NCBI GenBank assembly: GCA_944989445.1
Contig: CALYLW010000313.1
Span: 404,501 to 468,500 of the forward strand
Source: Ampullaceana balthica
Lineage: Eukaryota > Mollusca > Gastropoda > Lymnaeidae
Reading direction: 5' to 3'
DNA length: 64,000 nt
Part shown: one piece after another, positions 1 to 12,000 of the stretch
How positions within the stretch are numbered: position 1 is the first letter of the stretch
How the letters are laid out: every line of letters starts with the position of its first letter
Notes under the pieces: generated by a model
What the model was told of the DNA's origin: nothing
Seen by the model: only the letters and a program-made list of their open reading frames with translations
The model's database searches: none
Made by a program: the position numbers and the translations under genes

Positions 1-1
1 C

Positions 2-2196
2 CTGCCCTCACCGCCCAGCTGCTCACCCAGCCAGAGTAGCTGTTCCCAGAGAGAGGTGTCCACAGAACGCGTGGGGGTCGATTTAAGTTACGTCGAGTCG
101 ACGTCAAAAAACTTTGACCAGGCCCCACGTGACCACCGAGAGTTTCAGGGACAACTTGGAAGGACTGAGGGCGGCGCTGACACAGGACTACAACGTGCTG
201 GCGGAGGAGACGTCGTCTGCTTGTGGGAATGTCAACACCCTATCAGAGCAGAGGAACCTTCTGGACGAGAGCGACGTCTCGCAGCTTTCACAGTTTGCCG
301 ACACCTCAGAGGCGATCCTTAGAGTGCATTCTGGCACTTCGGTTGACGGGCTGATAAGTCTGGAAGGGGGTCAGGAATTTAAAAGTACTGACAATGACAC
401 ACGGGAAAATCCTGAAATCATGACAGAAACTGATGCCCCGTCTTTGATTGGGGTGGATGGGCCCGTTGCAACCTGTGCCGATGATTCGAAGAGCGCCATT
501 CAGATCAAGGTCAAAACGTGCACTTTACAGAATGAGAGCATATTTAAGAAGATCGAATGCTCCGAGGACTCGTACGAGGACCTGATCGTGGAAGACGAGG
601 AGAGCGTGTCGTCGAGTGAAAAAACGTCTTCCCCAAAATGTTGCTTGTGCCTGGACACGCACTCGTCGTCTGCCGACAATTTTTACTGTCAGGATCCCGT
701 AAGGCTGAAGCGTATCAGCGACCTTGACCAGTGCTCTCAAATGACCCAGCATGTCAGGTCACACAGTGCTGATAGAACTTCAGACGTTGTGTGCAGTCCG
801 ATTTTAAGCAGAGGCGAACACCAGCGGACGCCATTGCGGAGAATCAAGTGGATCACGAGTGCGTACCCCGAGGACGACAGCGAGCAGGTCTCCCAGTCCA
901 GCTCGTTCTCTGACAGGAGTGAGGAGTTCGGCATCTCTGATTCCACGCTCCAGGAGACCAAGAGGGAGGCCAGCCTTCTGGAGTCACTGTCCGAGCACCA
1001 CCCCATCGTGCCTACCTGCGAGATCAACGGGCCGCCCATCGAGGCGAATCCGAGGGTCGTGAAAGTCAAGAACAAGACGAAGCGCTCGACGTCGATGATT
1101 GACAAGACTGTCAAGAAGAAGCCGGGCAACAAGTCGAATCTGAACAATAACGTATCGATGCTGTCCGTTTTCGGACTGGTGCCCCTGAGGAAGATCCTCA
1201 CCGGCAGGAGAACTCACTCACCGATGGAATACTTGAGCAGGACCAGCCAATCACCGGTCGTCGTCCCTGACGGAGTCAACCTCGACCCCAAAGTCGGAAA
1301 TGATGAAGACGTCCTACGTCATCACCCCGGTGTCTCAGATCATCGGCGTGTCGTATGCGGAGGAGAAGTCGGCGGGGAAAAATGCTTTCGATCTCGACTC
1401 CGAATCCAAGGAGTACCAGCTGGATTTTATTTTGCCAGGGTCCAATGGAGAGAGTGAGGACAAGGCTAAATTCCTCAATGAGTTTGATCTCCTCCAGACA
1501 AGTAGAAAGGAAACAGTGAAGCCAAGACCCGGGCTCTACTTGTTGCCCCCAAAGGCGGGGACGTTCACAAGTGACCCACGTAAAAGTAACCCCCCCAAAA
1601 CTTTGGAAGGTCAGGAAAACAAAACGAGACCGACCTATGCTAACGAAAAAGCCTCCGTGAATGTCAGCATTACCAATGACAAACCCCCTGTTAATATTAA
1701 TGACATTGTCGCCCCTCCTCGAGTTACGCGAAAGTTAATAGCCACTAACGTCGATGGTCCACAGCCGGTTAATATTAGAAAAGATTCCCCGAAGAGCGCA
1801 AAAGGATCTCCAGAATTCTCCTTCAGCCAGCCGATGACCTGCTCGCCGCGCCAGTACTGCTTGACCACGTCCTACTCCCTGCCCCTGGTGGCCAAGAAGG
1901 GGTCTAACCCCGTGCACCACCAGCAGCAGAGACTCGGACACGGGATAAGACCGAGCCGGACGATGACGACTTTGAACCGGCTCAGCGAACGGATCCAGCG
2001 CTCGGAGCTTCAGGCGGCCAAAGGTTACGACTTCGTGGAACGGTCGCACTTCCACATGGAGCGCTGCGAGAAGTTGATTCGGAGATCTTCGGAGATCATC
2101 AAGAACTCACAGTTGATGATCAGCAGCTCCAAGAAAAGGATGGAGAACACGGCCAAGATCATGAACCTTAGTTGTAAAAGATACTTCCTCTGTTGA
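2..2196 (+). CDS. 3' end of an unrecognised protein gene, reading frame broken twice
   Basis: An almost continuous coding stretch of about 730 codons, open at the left edge of the window. It is read in three successive frames. Frame 2 runs from base 2 to about 120 (Ser/Pro-rich), then a second frame to about 1295, then a third from about 1290 to the TGA at 2194-2196. Both changes are +1 and each lies at a short homopolymer (GGCCCC near 120, CCCC/AAA near 1287-1293). The predicted peptide is sensible on both sides, so one extra base in the sequence, or a real frameshift, is more likely than an intron. The protein is hydrophilic and Ser/Glu-rich, with a short Cys cluster (CCLCLD) near the middle, a Lys-rich patch (KVKNKTKRS) and a basic, probably helical C-terminus around RLSERIQRSELQ. 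There is no signal peptide, membrane segment or family that I recognise. G+C is clearly higher than in flanking DNA, as expected for an exon. Confidence 0.7.
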
Positions 2197-2425
2197 GACA
2201 TTCACTTTGCTCCGAACGGATGCATTTGTTTATCGTGCATTTGATTATCAGAACTTGATGCCAATCTATCGAGTTGCAGGATATTTCTCAATCTAAAAGA
2301 AAAAACGCAATTTTTAATTTCATTAAGATTGGAAAAGATAACCCCCCAAAAAATCAACACAATAATTTATAAAAACACCCAGCAATTCTGCCTTGTGAAA
2401 ATGAGTAATTAAAGAAGAGTAGATG
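2197..2425 (+). other. probable 3' UTR of the preceding gene
   Basis: AT-rich sequence directly after the stop codon with no open frame. Several AATAAA-like hexamers follow at about 2450-2465, inside the adjoining tandem repeat, so the poly(A) site cannot be placed with confidence. Confidence 0.35.
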
Positions 2426-2609
2426 ACAACTAAGACAATCAACTAAATCAATAAACTAAGTCAATAAACTAAGTCAATCAACTAGGTCAGTCAACTAAGT
2501 CAATCAACTAAGACAATCAACTAAATCAATCAACTAAATCAATAAACTAAGTCAATCAACTAGGTCAGTCAAGTAAGTCAATCAACTAGGTCAGTCAACT
2601 AAGTCAATC
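2426..2609. repeat. 13-bp minisatellite (GTCAATCAACTAA-type)
   Basis: About 14 imperfect copies of a 13-bp unit, with substitutions such as AATAAACTAAG and CAGTCAACTAGG. Confidence 0.85.
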
Positions 2610-3967
2610 TTGACATAAATTGGATGTCTGGTAAATGGACTTGCCACAAACATTTCCGAAAAACAAAACAATTTATTAGATCCCAAATACGTCTCAAATG
2701 TATTAAATAAATGAAGGACAAAAGCTCCGCAGATCACGGTGAATCACTTATCTTTGATACGGCTGCAGGTATGACGTATACTGAAGATTCTTCAGCATTT
2801 TAAAATCAGCCAAACATGATCCAAATATATGAACAAAAAGTTAACCAATGTTTTTTTTTATACTAAGGGAGACAATACTTTAGATTGTTCTCACTGTTTT
2901 AAAACTGCTCCTCTGTGCGGTGATCAAAGTTGATGGATTTTTGAAACAAATGTTTTACAACAAAGATACACCTTCATCAACTAAACAAGTGCTGAAGTTG
3001 AAGTTTCTAACATTTTGATCGTGTCCCTTGTATTATTTTTATTTGCAATTTCACGAAATAAGAAATGTGCATGCCTTCTTTAATTTTAAGATATGACCAA
3101 ATAATTCAGCTTTTCCGGTATTTTTAATTCAATATCATTTTAAGAGAACAACACTAAAATAATAAATGTGTAACATAAAACAGTATTTTTTTTTAATTAC
3201 CCCCCCCCCAAAAAAAAACAACCCACCCCAAACCACGCACACAAAAAACAAACAAACACAAAAAATGTAAAAACCAAAAGATAAAGAAACACATAATACG
3301 CAAATAGTCTCTTATATCATCACAGAATAACAATATATATATTGACATATAAAGAACACAACGAACACAACACAATTTATCTAGATGTTATCTTTACATT
3401 ATCATCATGAAAGTTTTGAACAATACATCCAACACAACTAACTTAAGGTTAGCTCTTCTGTCTGTTAACAATTACTAGCATACCACAAACATCAACACAA
3501 TATACATTCAAACTTTATATTATTTAATAACAACAACAAAAAAACACACAAAAACACAAAGAAACAAAGCAAAAATTTGATAAGCTTGAACTCATTTCTT
3601 GAAATTATTTGCTTTTAAAATTTCATATTTAAATCACATTTCTTCATTACTGATTTTTATGATCTTTAAAAAAGTTTTTGAAATTGATCTTTAAGAATTG
3701 TGAAATTGACAATATTTTTTACACCTGTACAATAAACGATAGCAATGAAAGTTTTATCCTCTTGTCTTGTTTTCTTTTTGTTGCAAACAGCTGACATTTG
3801 AGAAATGTCTTAACTCTAAAAAAAACAAAAAAACTGGATTTATACCCAAACCCACCATACACGAATTTTGTAAACAGTTTTATTTTCCTCCCCCACCCAA
3901 ATATAAGAGTGTGATTTTACTCTCTAAATAAATAATTCAGCTATTTCCAGAATTTGTTTTGACGACC
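2610..3967. other. AT-rich intergenic DNA, nothing recognised
   Basis: There are no convincing coding frames or splice-framed exons. It contains poly-T, poly-C and poly-A tracts (around 3186-3218) and A-rich low-complexity sequence (3235-3560). Confidence 0.5.
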
Positions 3968-4687
3968 AAAATATTACATTCATGGAAAAGAACTGACCCA
4001 AACTAAAGATGCAAAATACTTAGGAGTCTTAATAAATGAGAAACTATCATGGAATCCCCATGTCAATGAAGTTATTAAAAAATCAAACAAAACCTTAGAC
4101 TTTATAAAAAGGAACTTTAACAAATGTAATAGAGATATAAAACTAAAATGCTACCTCACTTTGGTGAGACCTGTACTAGAATATGCATCTTCTGTATGGG
4201 ACCCATCCACCAAAGAAAACATTGATAAACTAGAACAAATTCAAAAAAGAGCTGCCAGATTCATTACTGGAGAATATTCGAAACTGACAAGAATAACACC
4301 ATTAGTTAAATCATTAAACCTTGAAACACTAGAGGATAGAAGAACCAAGAGCAAAGTAGTAATCATACATAAAGCTATTAATTCTAATTTAAAAATACAA
4401 CACAAAGATAACTTAATACAACCCATCAGATAGACATAAGGATAAAAACACCTTTCTTATTCCGTATGCAAGAACAAACACATACAAGTTTTCCTTCTTC
4501 CCGTCCGGAATTCGGGCGTGGAATGGGTTGCCTGAAGAATCCAGGAAAACCAACACTTTATCAACATTTACATCTCTAATAAAAATGCAGGACTAAACAC
4601 AAACCATAGATAAGCGTAGGACGCAATAATCTTCTGTATAGAAGGAGCGCCTGTAAACAGATAAGATATAAGATAAGATAAGATAAG
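3968..4687 (+). mobile_element. 5'-truncated non-LTR retrotransposon (LINE), copy 1
   Basis: It encodes the C-terminal end of a Jockey/CR1-type reverse transcriptase, with the typical VRPVLEYASSVWDP and IQKRAARFITG motifs. A GC-rich 3' end follows, then a (GATAA)n tail at about 4660-4687. The copy at 12001-12722 is nearly identical on the opposite strand and has the same tail, so this simple repeat is the native 3' terminus of the element. Both copies start at almost the same point (AAAATATTACATTC), which suggests a shared truncation or a short non-autonomous derivative. Confidence 0.85.
4161..4433 (+). pseudogene. reverse transcriptase C-terminal fragment (LINE copy 1)
   Basis: Open for 90 codons with the RT thumb and C-terminal motifs VRPVLEYASSVWDP and RAARFITGEYSK. 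It ends early, after IQP, because of a one-base insertion relative to copy 2 at 12081-12641, where the same frame continues for about 55 more residues. Upstream codons in the same frame (EKLSWNPHV) are still present. This is a dead fragment with no RT catalytic YADD box. Confidence 0.8.
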
Positions 4688-4903
4688 GCAACGTCAATAC
4701 GCCTCAAAAGAGAGTCTGCTAGAAAATGTACGAAATTCGCTTGAGTGACATGGAAAATTTCTTGCGCTGTTGAAATATTATGACTGCTATGTAGGCGCAA
4801 TACTCATTTGTGTGCCACAAGTGTGAATGCGGCTTTTTGTTGTTGCCGTGTCACTGAGTTCAATGTGTGTAAGGAGAAATTGTAAAAGGTTCCTGTTAAC
4901 TTT
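4688..4903. other. intergenic DNA, nothing recognised
   Basis: Moderately GC-rich single-copy sequence after the LINE tail. No exon or element end is visible. Confidence 0.4.
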
Positions 4904-5040
4904 ATTATCTCTCTCTCTCTCTCTCTCTTTATCTCTCTCTCTCTATCTTGCTCTCTCTGTCACTCTCTGTCTCTATGTGTATCTCTGTTTCTCTCTGTCT
5001 CTATTTCTCTCTCTTTCTCTCTCCCTCTGTCTCGCTTTCT
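4904..5040. repeat. (CT)n microsatellite, imperfect
   Basis: CT dinucleotide tract interrupted by TGT, TAT and TTT. Open frames across it are low-complexity Leu/Ser strings and not genes. Confidence 0.9.
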
Positions 5041-5499
5041 GACTTCTTGTTCTCCGAGAGCAGCAGTTGTTTATCGTCGACTTATGTGTTCCTTCCAGGT
5101 AATTCTGTCCTGGGCCAGTCTCTCCCGGCATCACTATCCTGCACAAGTCCCTCTAGTTTTTTTTTGTTGTTTTTTTGGCCAGCTTTTTTTGCACCTACCC
5201 TGAGGGCTCTAGTTCAGGCCTTGCATTAAATTTTTCCCTTTTAAGTGCTCTCCAATCTTGTTTAGAGCTCCTTTGTTGGCGTTTTCATGTTTTAAAGTCA
5301 ATTTTATTCATTTTTGTTTAAAACCCACGACTGATGCTAACTTTTTCATGTTTTTTAAAAACAAAACTTGCACAACACTGTCAGGCGAGTTAATTAAAGT
5401 AGTTTACATGATGACGACCATATGCGATTCTCTCCCCTAACCCGTCATTGATAAACTTCAATTGTACACTTTGTGGATACTTTGTAGCTGCGAGAATAT
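5041..5499. other. intergenic DNA, nothing recognised
   Basis: Only short random frames are open here. No repeat structure or splice-framed exon was seen. Confidence 0.4.
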
Positions 5500-5589
5500 C
5501 CCCCCCCCCACCATCCACCACCACCACCACCACCACCACCACCACCACCACCACCACCACCACACCACCACCACCACCACCACCACCCC
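5500..5589. repeat. (CCA)n trinucleotide microsatellite
   Basis: About 25 CCA/ACC units preceded by a C run at 5500-5510. It is open in all frames on both strands (Pro, Thr, His or Gly, Val strings), which is a property of the repeat and not of a gene. Confidence 0.95.
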
Positions 5590-6851
5590 CAACCCCACAA
5601 AAAAATTTAAGATCATCCTCTACATTAATCTTGTTTTTTTTCGCAGAAAATGTTTTGTTATGGATTAAAGGTATGTCCATCTGCATCGAACTAATGATTT
5701 CTTAATTATTTAATTTCAAGAAAGACAACTCTAATTATGAAGACATCATGACGAAATGTGAAGAGTTATCAATTGTCCATGTTCCGGCTCATAACGGCTG
5801 AAAATTATTTAACTATTTAAAATGAAGGTAAAACCAGGAGAAAAAGGATAATAAATTTGTAAATGCCAATGTTCGTATGTATGGTTGTACTCACAAAATA
5901 AATAGACTATGATACTAACATAAAAATTTGAAAGAAAAGCTTCATGTCATCCTTTTCCTCTAGACTGCTATTTCCAGTATTATTATAAACTTTATCAGTA
6001 TTATTATAAACTTTATCAAATGTCAAGTCATCAAGCATTCTTGGGGAAATGAGAAAGTCCTCACTGCATTTATTTGTAAACAAAAGCTCAGCCTTGACTC
6101 TAACAATAGCGTCTAAAAGTGTGAGCTGCATTCTATATCTGGCTTTTTCTTAATAGCCTTTTCGTTAAAAATTTTAATGTCTAACATACACGTAAGCTAT
6201 TCGAAAATAGAAAATAATTAATAAGGTTATTGACTTATTGGCAAATTTTAAAAAAAAATTGTGATAAACATTATTTTTATATATATTTTATATATATATA
6301 TATACATTATTTTTTAAAAGAAAAAGGCAAAAAAAAAGGCAAAAAGGCCACACAAAAATTTTTTGAGGCCAAACCCTCTTTAAAAAGGCCAAATTTGGAG
6401 AATTTGGCCTTAAAAAGGCCAATATGGCAACCCTGGTTCACACCTCAAATTTAGATTGTTTCATATTGCAAATAAAATAATTTTAAAAAGAATGAACAGG
6501 AATGACTCATGGTATTTTTAAAATTACTTTTAAGGTCGCTGAACTTTGACCGAGCTTCTATAATACAATTTCAAATTAGATGCCATACGGCGGTTCTCAT
6601 GTTTTTTTATAGTGAACATGAATTTTTTTTAAAAAATCTAAATGAAAATTATAGGGTATGAAATAGATTAAGAGAATCCTGTCTACGGCATGTTGTTTTC
6701 TTTTCCCCATAAGGCCAAAAAGTCTTTCCGTTACTGCCTTATCGGGGTTTTTTTTATTTTACATGACCCAAAAATTTATTTTAAAAAATAAAATTGTCAG
6801 TGTTGGAAAATATTTATTTTAAATAACCACAAATACACTTTATATTGACAG
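5590..6851. other. AT-rich intergenic DNA
   Basis: No gene recognised. At 6310-6436 there is a tract with repeated AAAAAGGCC motifs that ends TATGGCAACCCTGG, which could be one end of a degraded DNA transposon. A matching opposite end was not found. Confidence 0.4.
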
Positions 6852-7281
6852 TAGGGCTGCGGAAATTAACGATTAATTAATGGATTATCGTTTAAAAATT
6901 TTAATCGATTAAAATTAATTTGATCAATTAAAATTCGATTTAAATTTAAGAGAATATTTCCCCAATTGTTTAATTATTTATATTTTTTGTTAGTTAAATA
7001 CTTTTCCCTCGTATTATTTTTATTTATTTAGAAGTGCATACGTAAACAAAACGGTTTTCTTCCTTATTTCTTGCATAGATTAGCAGAACGGATTTGCTGT
7101 GTTACGTCACAAAATTTGGGAGCCATCGAATTACCGCGACTTAAGCGATTTTGCGGAAAAAAATGAGTCGCAACTTAACTGGATATCTATATATGCGTTA
7201 TAGAAATATAATTAATCGAAATTAATCGATTACATTTTTTCCGATTCATCGAAAAAAACATAAAAATCAGTTCCAGCCCTA
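6852..7281. mobile_element. AT-rich hAT-type MITE, family 1, short copy
   Basis: 430 bp bounded by TAGGGCTG and its inverse CAGCCCTA, and flanked by a perfect 8-bp target duplication ATTGACAG at 6844-6851 and 7282-7289. The 8-bp duplication and TAGGG start fit the hAT superfamily. Subterminal sequence is rich in ATTAATCGATTA motifs. There is no transposase. It is related to the larger copy at 24696-25520, whose right end is nearly the inverse of this copy's left end. Confidence 0.85.
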
Positions 7282-7511
7282 ATTGACAGCTGAAAACCTT
7301 TCATGATAGGGAATACATTTCAATCGTTTTCGTTATTTAAAAAAATGTGAAAAAACAAAAACTTCGCACAATTTGACAACCTTCAATCTTGCCCTGGCAA
7401 ATCAAGGTATGTCCAGCTATCGCTTGAGTTTAGAAACAGTACAGATTAGCTTGCAAAGGTACGCAACTCTCATTACTGACCGCGCGGTCTTAAACATCAG
7501 GTCAACTTATT

Positions 7512-7800
7512 TTTAAAAAAAAAGAAAAAAAGTAAAGTTCGCATTCCAGACCACAGGCCAATGCGGAAAGCGAAGCATCTTGCAAAAGTTTTTTGTGGTC
7601 ACGGCATACGGGGTGGGGGGGATTGTGTGTGGCTAGCCCAATGTCCGGCAGTCTTTACTTTACACTAATGTCGTGTACCCAGTAGAGCTAGGTAGACTCA
7701 GGGACAAATCCCTCCCGACTCAGCGACTCAAACCCGCGACTGTGGATACGACAGCCTAACGCACATGCCGCGCCCCCACTGCTCTCGCTACTGTCTACAA
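7512..7800 (-). mobile_element. tRNA-derived SINE
   Basis: Read on the minus strand it starts with a tRNA-like head (GGCGCGGCATGTGCGTTAGG, then a box B-like GGTTTGAGTCG). A body with CTACCTAGCTCTACTGGGTA follows, and it ends in a T/A-rich tail at 7512-7540. The pol III box spacing and overall length of about 290 bp fit a SINE. The tail boundary is approximate. Confidence 0.6.
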
Positions 7801-8260
7801 AGTTCCGCGTATAGATTATTTATAACTTATACTAAAGCAATGACGCTGTACGGAGATGTTTATTTTATCTTCTCACCAGCACTGGTCTCTCGAACATTGG
7901 ACAACTTTAATTCCATTGTACATTATTAGTTTGTTTCCAATGACTTGATATGTAATCTTTGACTTCAGGGAAATGTCTGGTTTCTTTATCCTACATGTGG
8001 AATGACATCAGCAGCTCTGAGCATACGTCTCTTAATATGTCTTAGCAGGAAACTCTTCCAGCTATACCCCCCCCCAGAGGAACTAACAGCTAGGGGACCT
8101 CCCCCCTCCTGAAGTGGTCCCATCTGAGGGGGCAGCCTGGGCACCAAGGAACACGGCCTTCCACGAAAGTTGACCTCCCAAAGGAGGGTGAATTTTCCCT
8201 AATTCGACTCGCTACAACCTCTGTGCAACCTCGGCCCAGCAAACGAGTTTATTATTCAAG
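7801..8260. other. intergenic DNA with a GC-rich patch
   Basis: No gene or clear element. 8065-8250 is locally GC-rich with C runs, but no open frame or splice signals make an exon. Confidence 0.35.
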
Positions 8261-8698
8261 GACTGTCGCTAGATAAGGGTAATTTATCAAATAATACTAA
8301 TTAGCTAGGGCTGTCGCTAGATAGGGTTAATTTATCAAATAATACTAATTAGCTAGGGCTGTCGCTAGATAGGTGTTAATTTATCAAATAATACTAATTA
8401 GCTAGGGCTGTCGCTAGATAGGGGTTAATTTATCAAATAATACTAATTAGCTAGGGCTGTCGCTAGATAGGTGTTAATTTATCAAATAATACTAATTAGC
8501 TAGGGCTGTCGCTAGATAGGGGTTAATTTATCAAATAATACTAATTAGCTAGGGCTGTCGCTAGATAGGGGTTAATTTATCAAATAATACTAATTAGCTA
8601 GGGCTGTCGCTAGATAGGGATTAATTTATCAAATAATACTAATTAGCTAGGGCTGTCGCTAGATAGGTGTTAATTTATCAAATAATACTAATTAGCTA
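8261..8698. repeat. 48-bp minisatellite
   Basis: About nine copies of a 48-49 bp unit (GGGCTGTCGCTAGATAGG...ACTAATTAGCTA). They are nearly identical and differ mainly at GGGTT, GGTGTT and GGGGTT after GCTAGATA. High identity implies recent expansion or homogenisation. Confidence 0.95.
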
Positions 8699-9040
8699 GT
8701 ACCATAGAATGAAAGATGCTGGTTCTTCATGGACCCCCAGAGGACACTTTTATCTTTACTGCTCTAATCATTGACTGAGGACTGCTGTAATGAGGCTATC
8801 GTTTGAAAATCTCTCAAAACTAAAAATATCCGGAAACAATGTCTACCCTTCTAAATGTACGCCATGCGCCAGATTGACCAAGGTCAAGTATATATCAGTC
8901 TTTAACTGCGATACAATAGACTTGGTATTTATAAGGTACACAGACTTTGTTTTAATAATCCGTTCCGGAAGCAATTATAAAAATTTTAACTTTTTATATT
9001 TTGCAACCCGTCGCTATGCAAATTTAAAAGTTCCACTTTG
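8699..9040. other. intergenic DNA, nothing recognised
   Basis: One 87-codon frame is open from 8790 but shows no family motif and runs into the neighbouring MITE, so it is not called as a gene. Confidence 0.4.
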
Positions 9041-9491
9041 GCGCAGTCCATAAATGAGGCTACGCGATTTTGGCCAATTTTTCAGCCCCCACCCTCCCCG
9101 TTTGTCAAACATCGTCACAAAAAGTTAGATTTAGACCCCCCCCTCCATTATGACGTCACAAAGGTTTGCCCCAAACCACCTCACATTTTTTTCCGTATTT
9201 TCTATTTAATTTTGAAAATGAGCATGTTTCAAACTACTTTTTTGTCATTTAACTATGTATTAAGTGTAAGACTGCACTCTAATATTGTAACACGTTTGAA
9301 TACATGTAAAACGTCATTAAATAAATTGTAAGCAATCAAATATTTAAGTGGAACTTGTATTTAAAGTCGCCCGTTTTGGATGTGAAGTCACAGTTCTTAA
9401 ATACACCCCTCCCCCTCGTCGCAGATCGTCAAAAATGTGTGACCCCCTCCCCCCTAGGCCCTAGGTGCGTGACGCCATTTATGGTCGGTCC
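9041..9491. mobile_element. MITE of the GTCCATAAATGA family, diverged copy
   Basis: Ends resemble GTCCATAAATGAGGC and its inverse GCCATTTATGGTCGGTCC, with an internal CATCGTCACAAAAAGTTAGA block. The same order of blocks occurs at 26779-28462 (split) and 50776-51175 (partial). The ends are more diverged here than in the other copies. Confidence 0.7.
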
Positions 9492-9974
9492 TTTATGTGT
9501 GAGAACCGTCATCGTTCAGTAGTGTGTCGATCCCATGTGATATTGAGGTGACTGATTCTACTGATTGATGCATGGTCTCACGCAATCTGTCATCAGACAA
9601 CAGGAAATAACTCTTCTCTTCGTTTTGGAGGTGAGGTAGGGCTCTTTTGCCAATGCCTCGATGCAGGTCATAGACGGTTCTCAAAAAAATATATTATTTC
9701 AAGCCTATTTAACATGCAAATGATTATGACTTCAATATTAATGACATGAAAATTATAAACGGCTTTTTATTGTACTAGATGTAAATGTCATACAAAACAG
9801 TACATTTATCGAACTATTTCTGTGTCCTTATGCACTGTAAATAATTCTTTCCCATTTTTATTGTTGTTGTTGTTAATATTATTATTATTATTTTTATTAT
9901 TATTATTGTTATCATAAGAATTTATTTTCAAGTCATGTTTTGATGCTGTCGTCAAAAACTTTGTGATCATCAAT
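9492..9974. other. intergenic DNA, nothing recognised
   Basis: Contains an (ATT)n-like tract at 9860-9912. No coding exon was found. Confidence 0.4.
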
Positions 9975-10360
9975 TACGCTGGCCACCAAGTGACCAATCC
10001 GTACACTGACTACCAATCCGTAGAATGAACAGCAATCTTTAGACTGACCACCAATCCGTAGACTGACTACCAATCCGTAGGTAGACTGACCACCAATCCG
10101 TAGACTGACCACCAATCGGTAGACTGACCACCAATCCGTAGATTGACCACCAATCATTAGACTGACCACCAATCCGTAGACTGACCACCAATCCGTAGAC
10201 TGACCACCAATCCGTAGACTGACCACCAATCCTTAGACTGACCACCAATCCGTAGACTGCCCACCAATCCGTAGACTGACCACCAATCCTTAGACTAACC
10301 ACCAATCCTTAGACTGACCACCAATCCGTAGACTGACCATCAATCTGTACACTGACCATC
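9975..10360. repeat. 19-bp minisatellite
   Basis: About 20 copies of ACTGACCACCAATCCGTAG with scattered substitutions. Because 19 is not a multiple of three, its open frames rotate through all phases. They are spurious. Confidence 0.95.
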
Positions 10361-10854
10361 AAAACGTTTCATTTGGAGATCTTCTTACGTATCTCTAAAT
10401 TTCATAAAATATTAGGATTAATATTTCCATTAGAAATCTACATTTTTTCAGGCGAAACTAAACTTGAAATGAATTTCGTCCTCTATTGGCGGCCCCACTC
10501 ACGCGCCAGTCTTATATTCAGTCTTTACATCACCATCATCGAATGCGATTAGAATCACGTGTAATTAAACATTTTTTAAGGCTTAAAGTAATAAAGTAAT
10601 AAAGTAATAAAGTCTTCATGATTAAACTCAAAACATACGTTTTCTTTATATACAGCAAACATTTTATACTTCTAATTTCTGGATAAAAATGCTTATGCAG
10701 AAACGTGTGGATACTTAATGAATGTGCCATTTAACTGTATTGTGGAGTTTCGCCGTAAGTCAAAGTCTTTTCTTTCTTTGACCTAGTCATTACTTGATAA
10801 CCAACTAAAACATGACATCTACAAAGTTCCGAACTTAGTGCCAAATATAAGATA
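10361..10854. other. intergenic DNA, nothing recognised
   Basis: AT-rich with a short AATAAAGT repeat near 10588-10612. Confidence 0.4.
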
Positions 10855-11073
10855 GCGAATACAGGATACCAAATACAAGATACCAAATACAAGATACCGA
10901 ATACAAGATACCGAATACAAGATACCAAATACAAGATACCGAATACAAGATACCGAATACAAGATACCAAATACAAGATACCAAATACAAGATACCAAAT
11001 ACAAGATACCAAATACAAGATACCGAATACAAGATACCGAATACAAGATACCGAATACAAGATACCGAATACA
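10855..11073. repeat. 14-bp minisatellite
   Basis: About 15 copies of GATACCGAATACAA / GATACCAAATACAA, mixing the G and A variants irregularly. Confidence 0.95.
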
Positions 11074-11225
11074 AGAGTTCAGTTTGAAAACTAAAAGAAG
11101 AGAAAAAATGGTTATTTAACGTTTACTATATGTAGGACTATATTTATTATAGTGAATACTGTGATTTTAGCTGAATTGTATATGATACTCAACGTGGTAT
11201 GTAGTCAATAGCCTTTCTATCTGAT

Positions 11226-11405
11226 GGTAGCTAATGGGGACCACGTATACAAACTTACAAGTTCTGTTTTTGTAACTTAAGGGTAGATAATTGGGACCAC
11301 AGATACAAACTTACAAGTTCTGTTTGTGTAACTTAAGGGTATATCATTGGGACCACAGATACAAACTTACACGTTCTGTTTGTGTAACATGATCGTAGCT
11401 AATGT
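11226..11405. repeat. three tandem copies of an approximately 61-bp unit
   Basis: Each unit carries GGGACCACAGATACAAACTT and then GTTCTGTTTGTGTAACTTAA. Confidence 0.9.
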
Positions 11406-11647
11406 GGAGATGTCTCTGGTCAATCCCATTAACGCTGCTTATTTCTAAATGTTTACTATACTAATTTCCTTGGGCGTTTAGCAATGTGTCAAATATTATA
11501 AACTATTGTGTTAGAGGATATTAACATATCCTCAATGATGACTCAGAACAAGGACATTGCACTGAACGAACCCTCCTTTTACCTTGAAAGGTTTTCCCCC
11601 TGATGCGGACATAAAATATTCTCCTTAACCAAGAAAGTGTGTCAAAT
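11406..11647. other. intergenic DNA, nothing recognised
   Basis: Single-copy sequence between two tandem arrays. Confidence 0.4.
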
Positions 11648-12000
11648 TGTGCTCATATGTTATACTGTGCCCATATGTTATACTGTGTCCATATGTTATA
11701 TTGTGCCATATGTTATACTGTGTCCATATGTTATACTGTGTCCACATGTTATATTGTGCCCATATGTTTGTACTGTTTCCATATGTTTATACTGTGCCCA
11801 TATGTTATACTGTGTCCTTATGTTATTCTGTGTCCATATATTATATTTTGCCGATATGTTAAACTGTGTCCATATGTTATACTGTGCCCATATGTTATAC
11901 TGTGTCCTTATGTTATACTGTTCCCATATGTTATACTGTGTCCTTATGTTATTCTGTGTCCATATATTATATTTTGCCGATATGTTAAACTGTGTCCATA
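11648..12000. repeat. 17-18 bp minisatellite, left half
   Basis: Copies of CCATATGTTATACTGTG(T/C), with a higher-order segment that includes TATATTTTGCCGATATGTTA (11843 and 11967). It is interrupted by the LINE at 12001-12722 and resumes at 12723. Confidence 0.95.

Noticed and set aside
5390..5705. Poly-Thr/Pro, poly-His and poly-Val/Gly frames
   Set aside because: Pure (CCA)n microsatellite.
6310..6436. A complete hAT element ending TGGCAACCCTG
   Set aside because: Only one end visible. No inverse partner or target duplication was found.
8261..8698. Regular 48-bp repeats considered as a CRISPR array
   Set aside because: The units are identical throughout with no unique spacers, and the context is eukaryotic.
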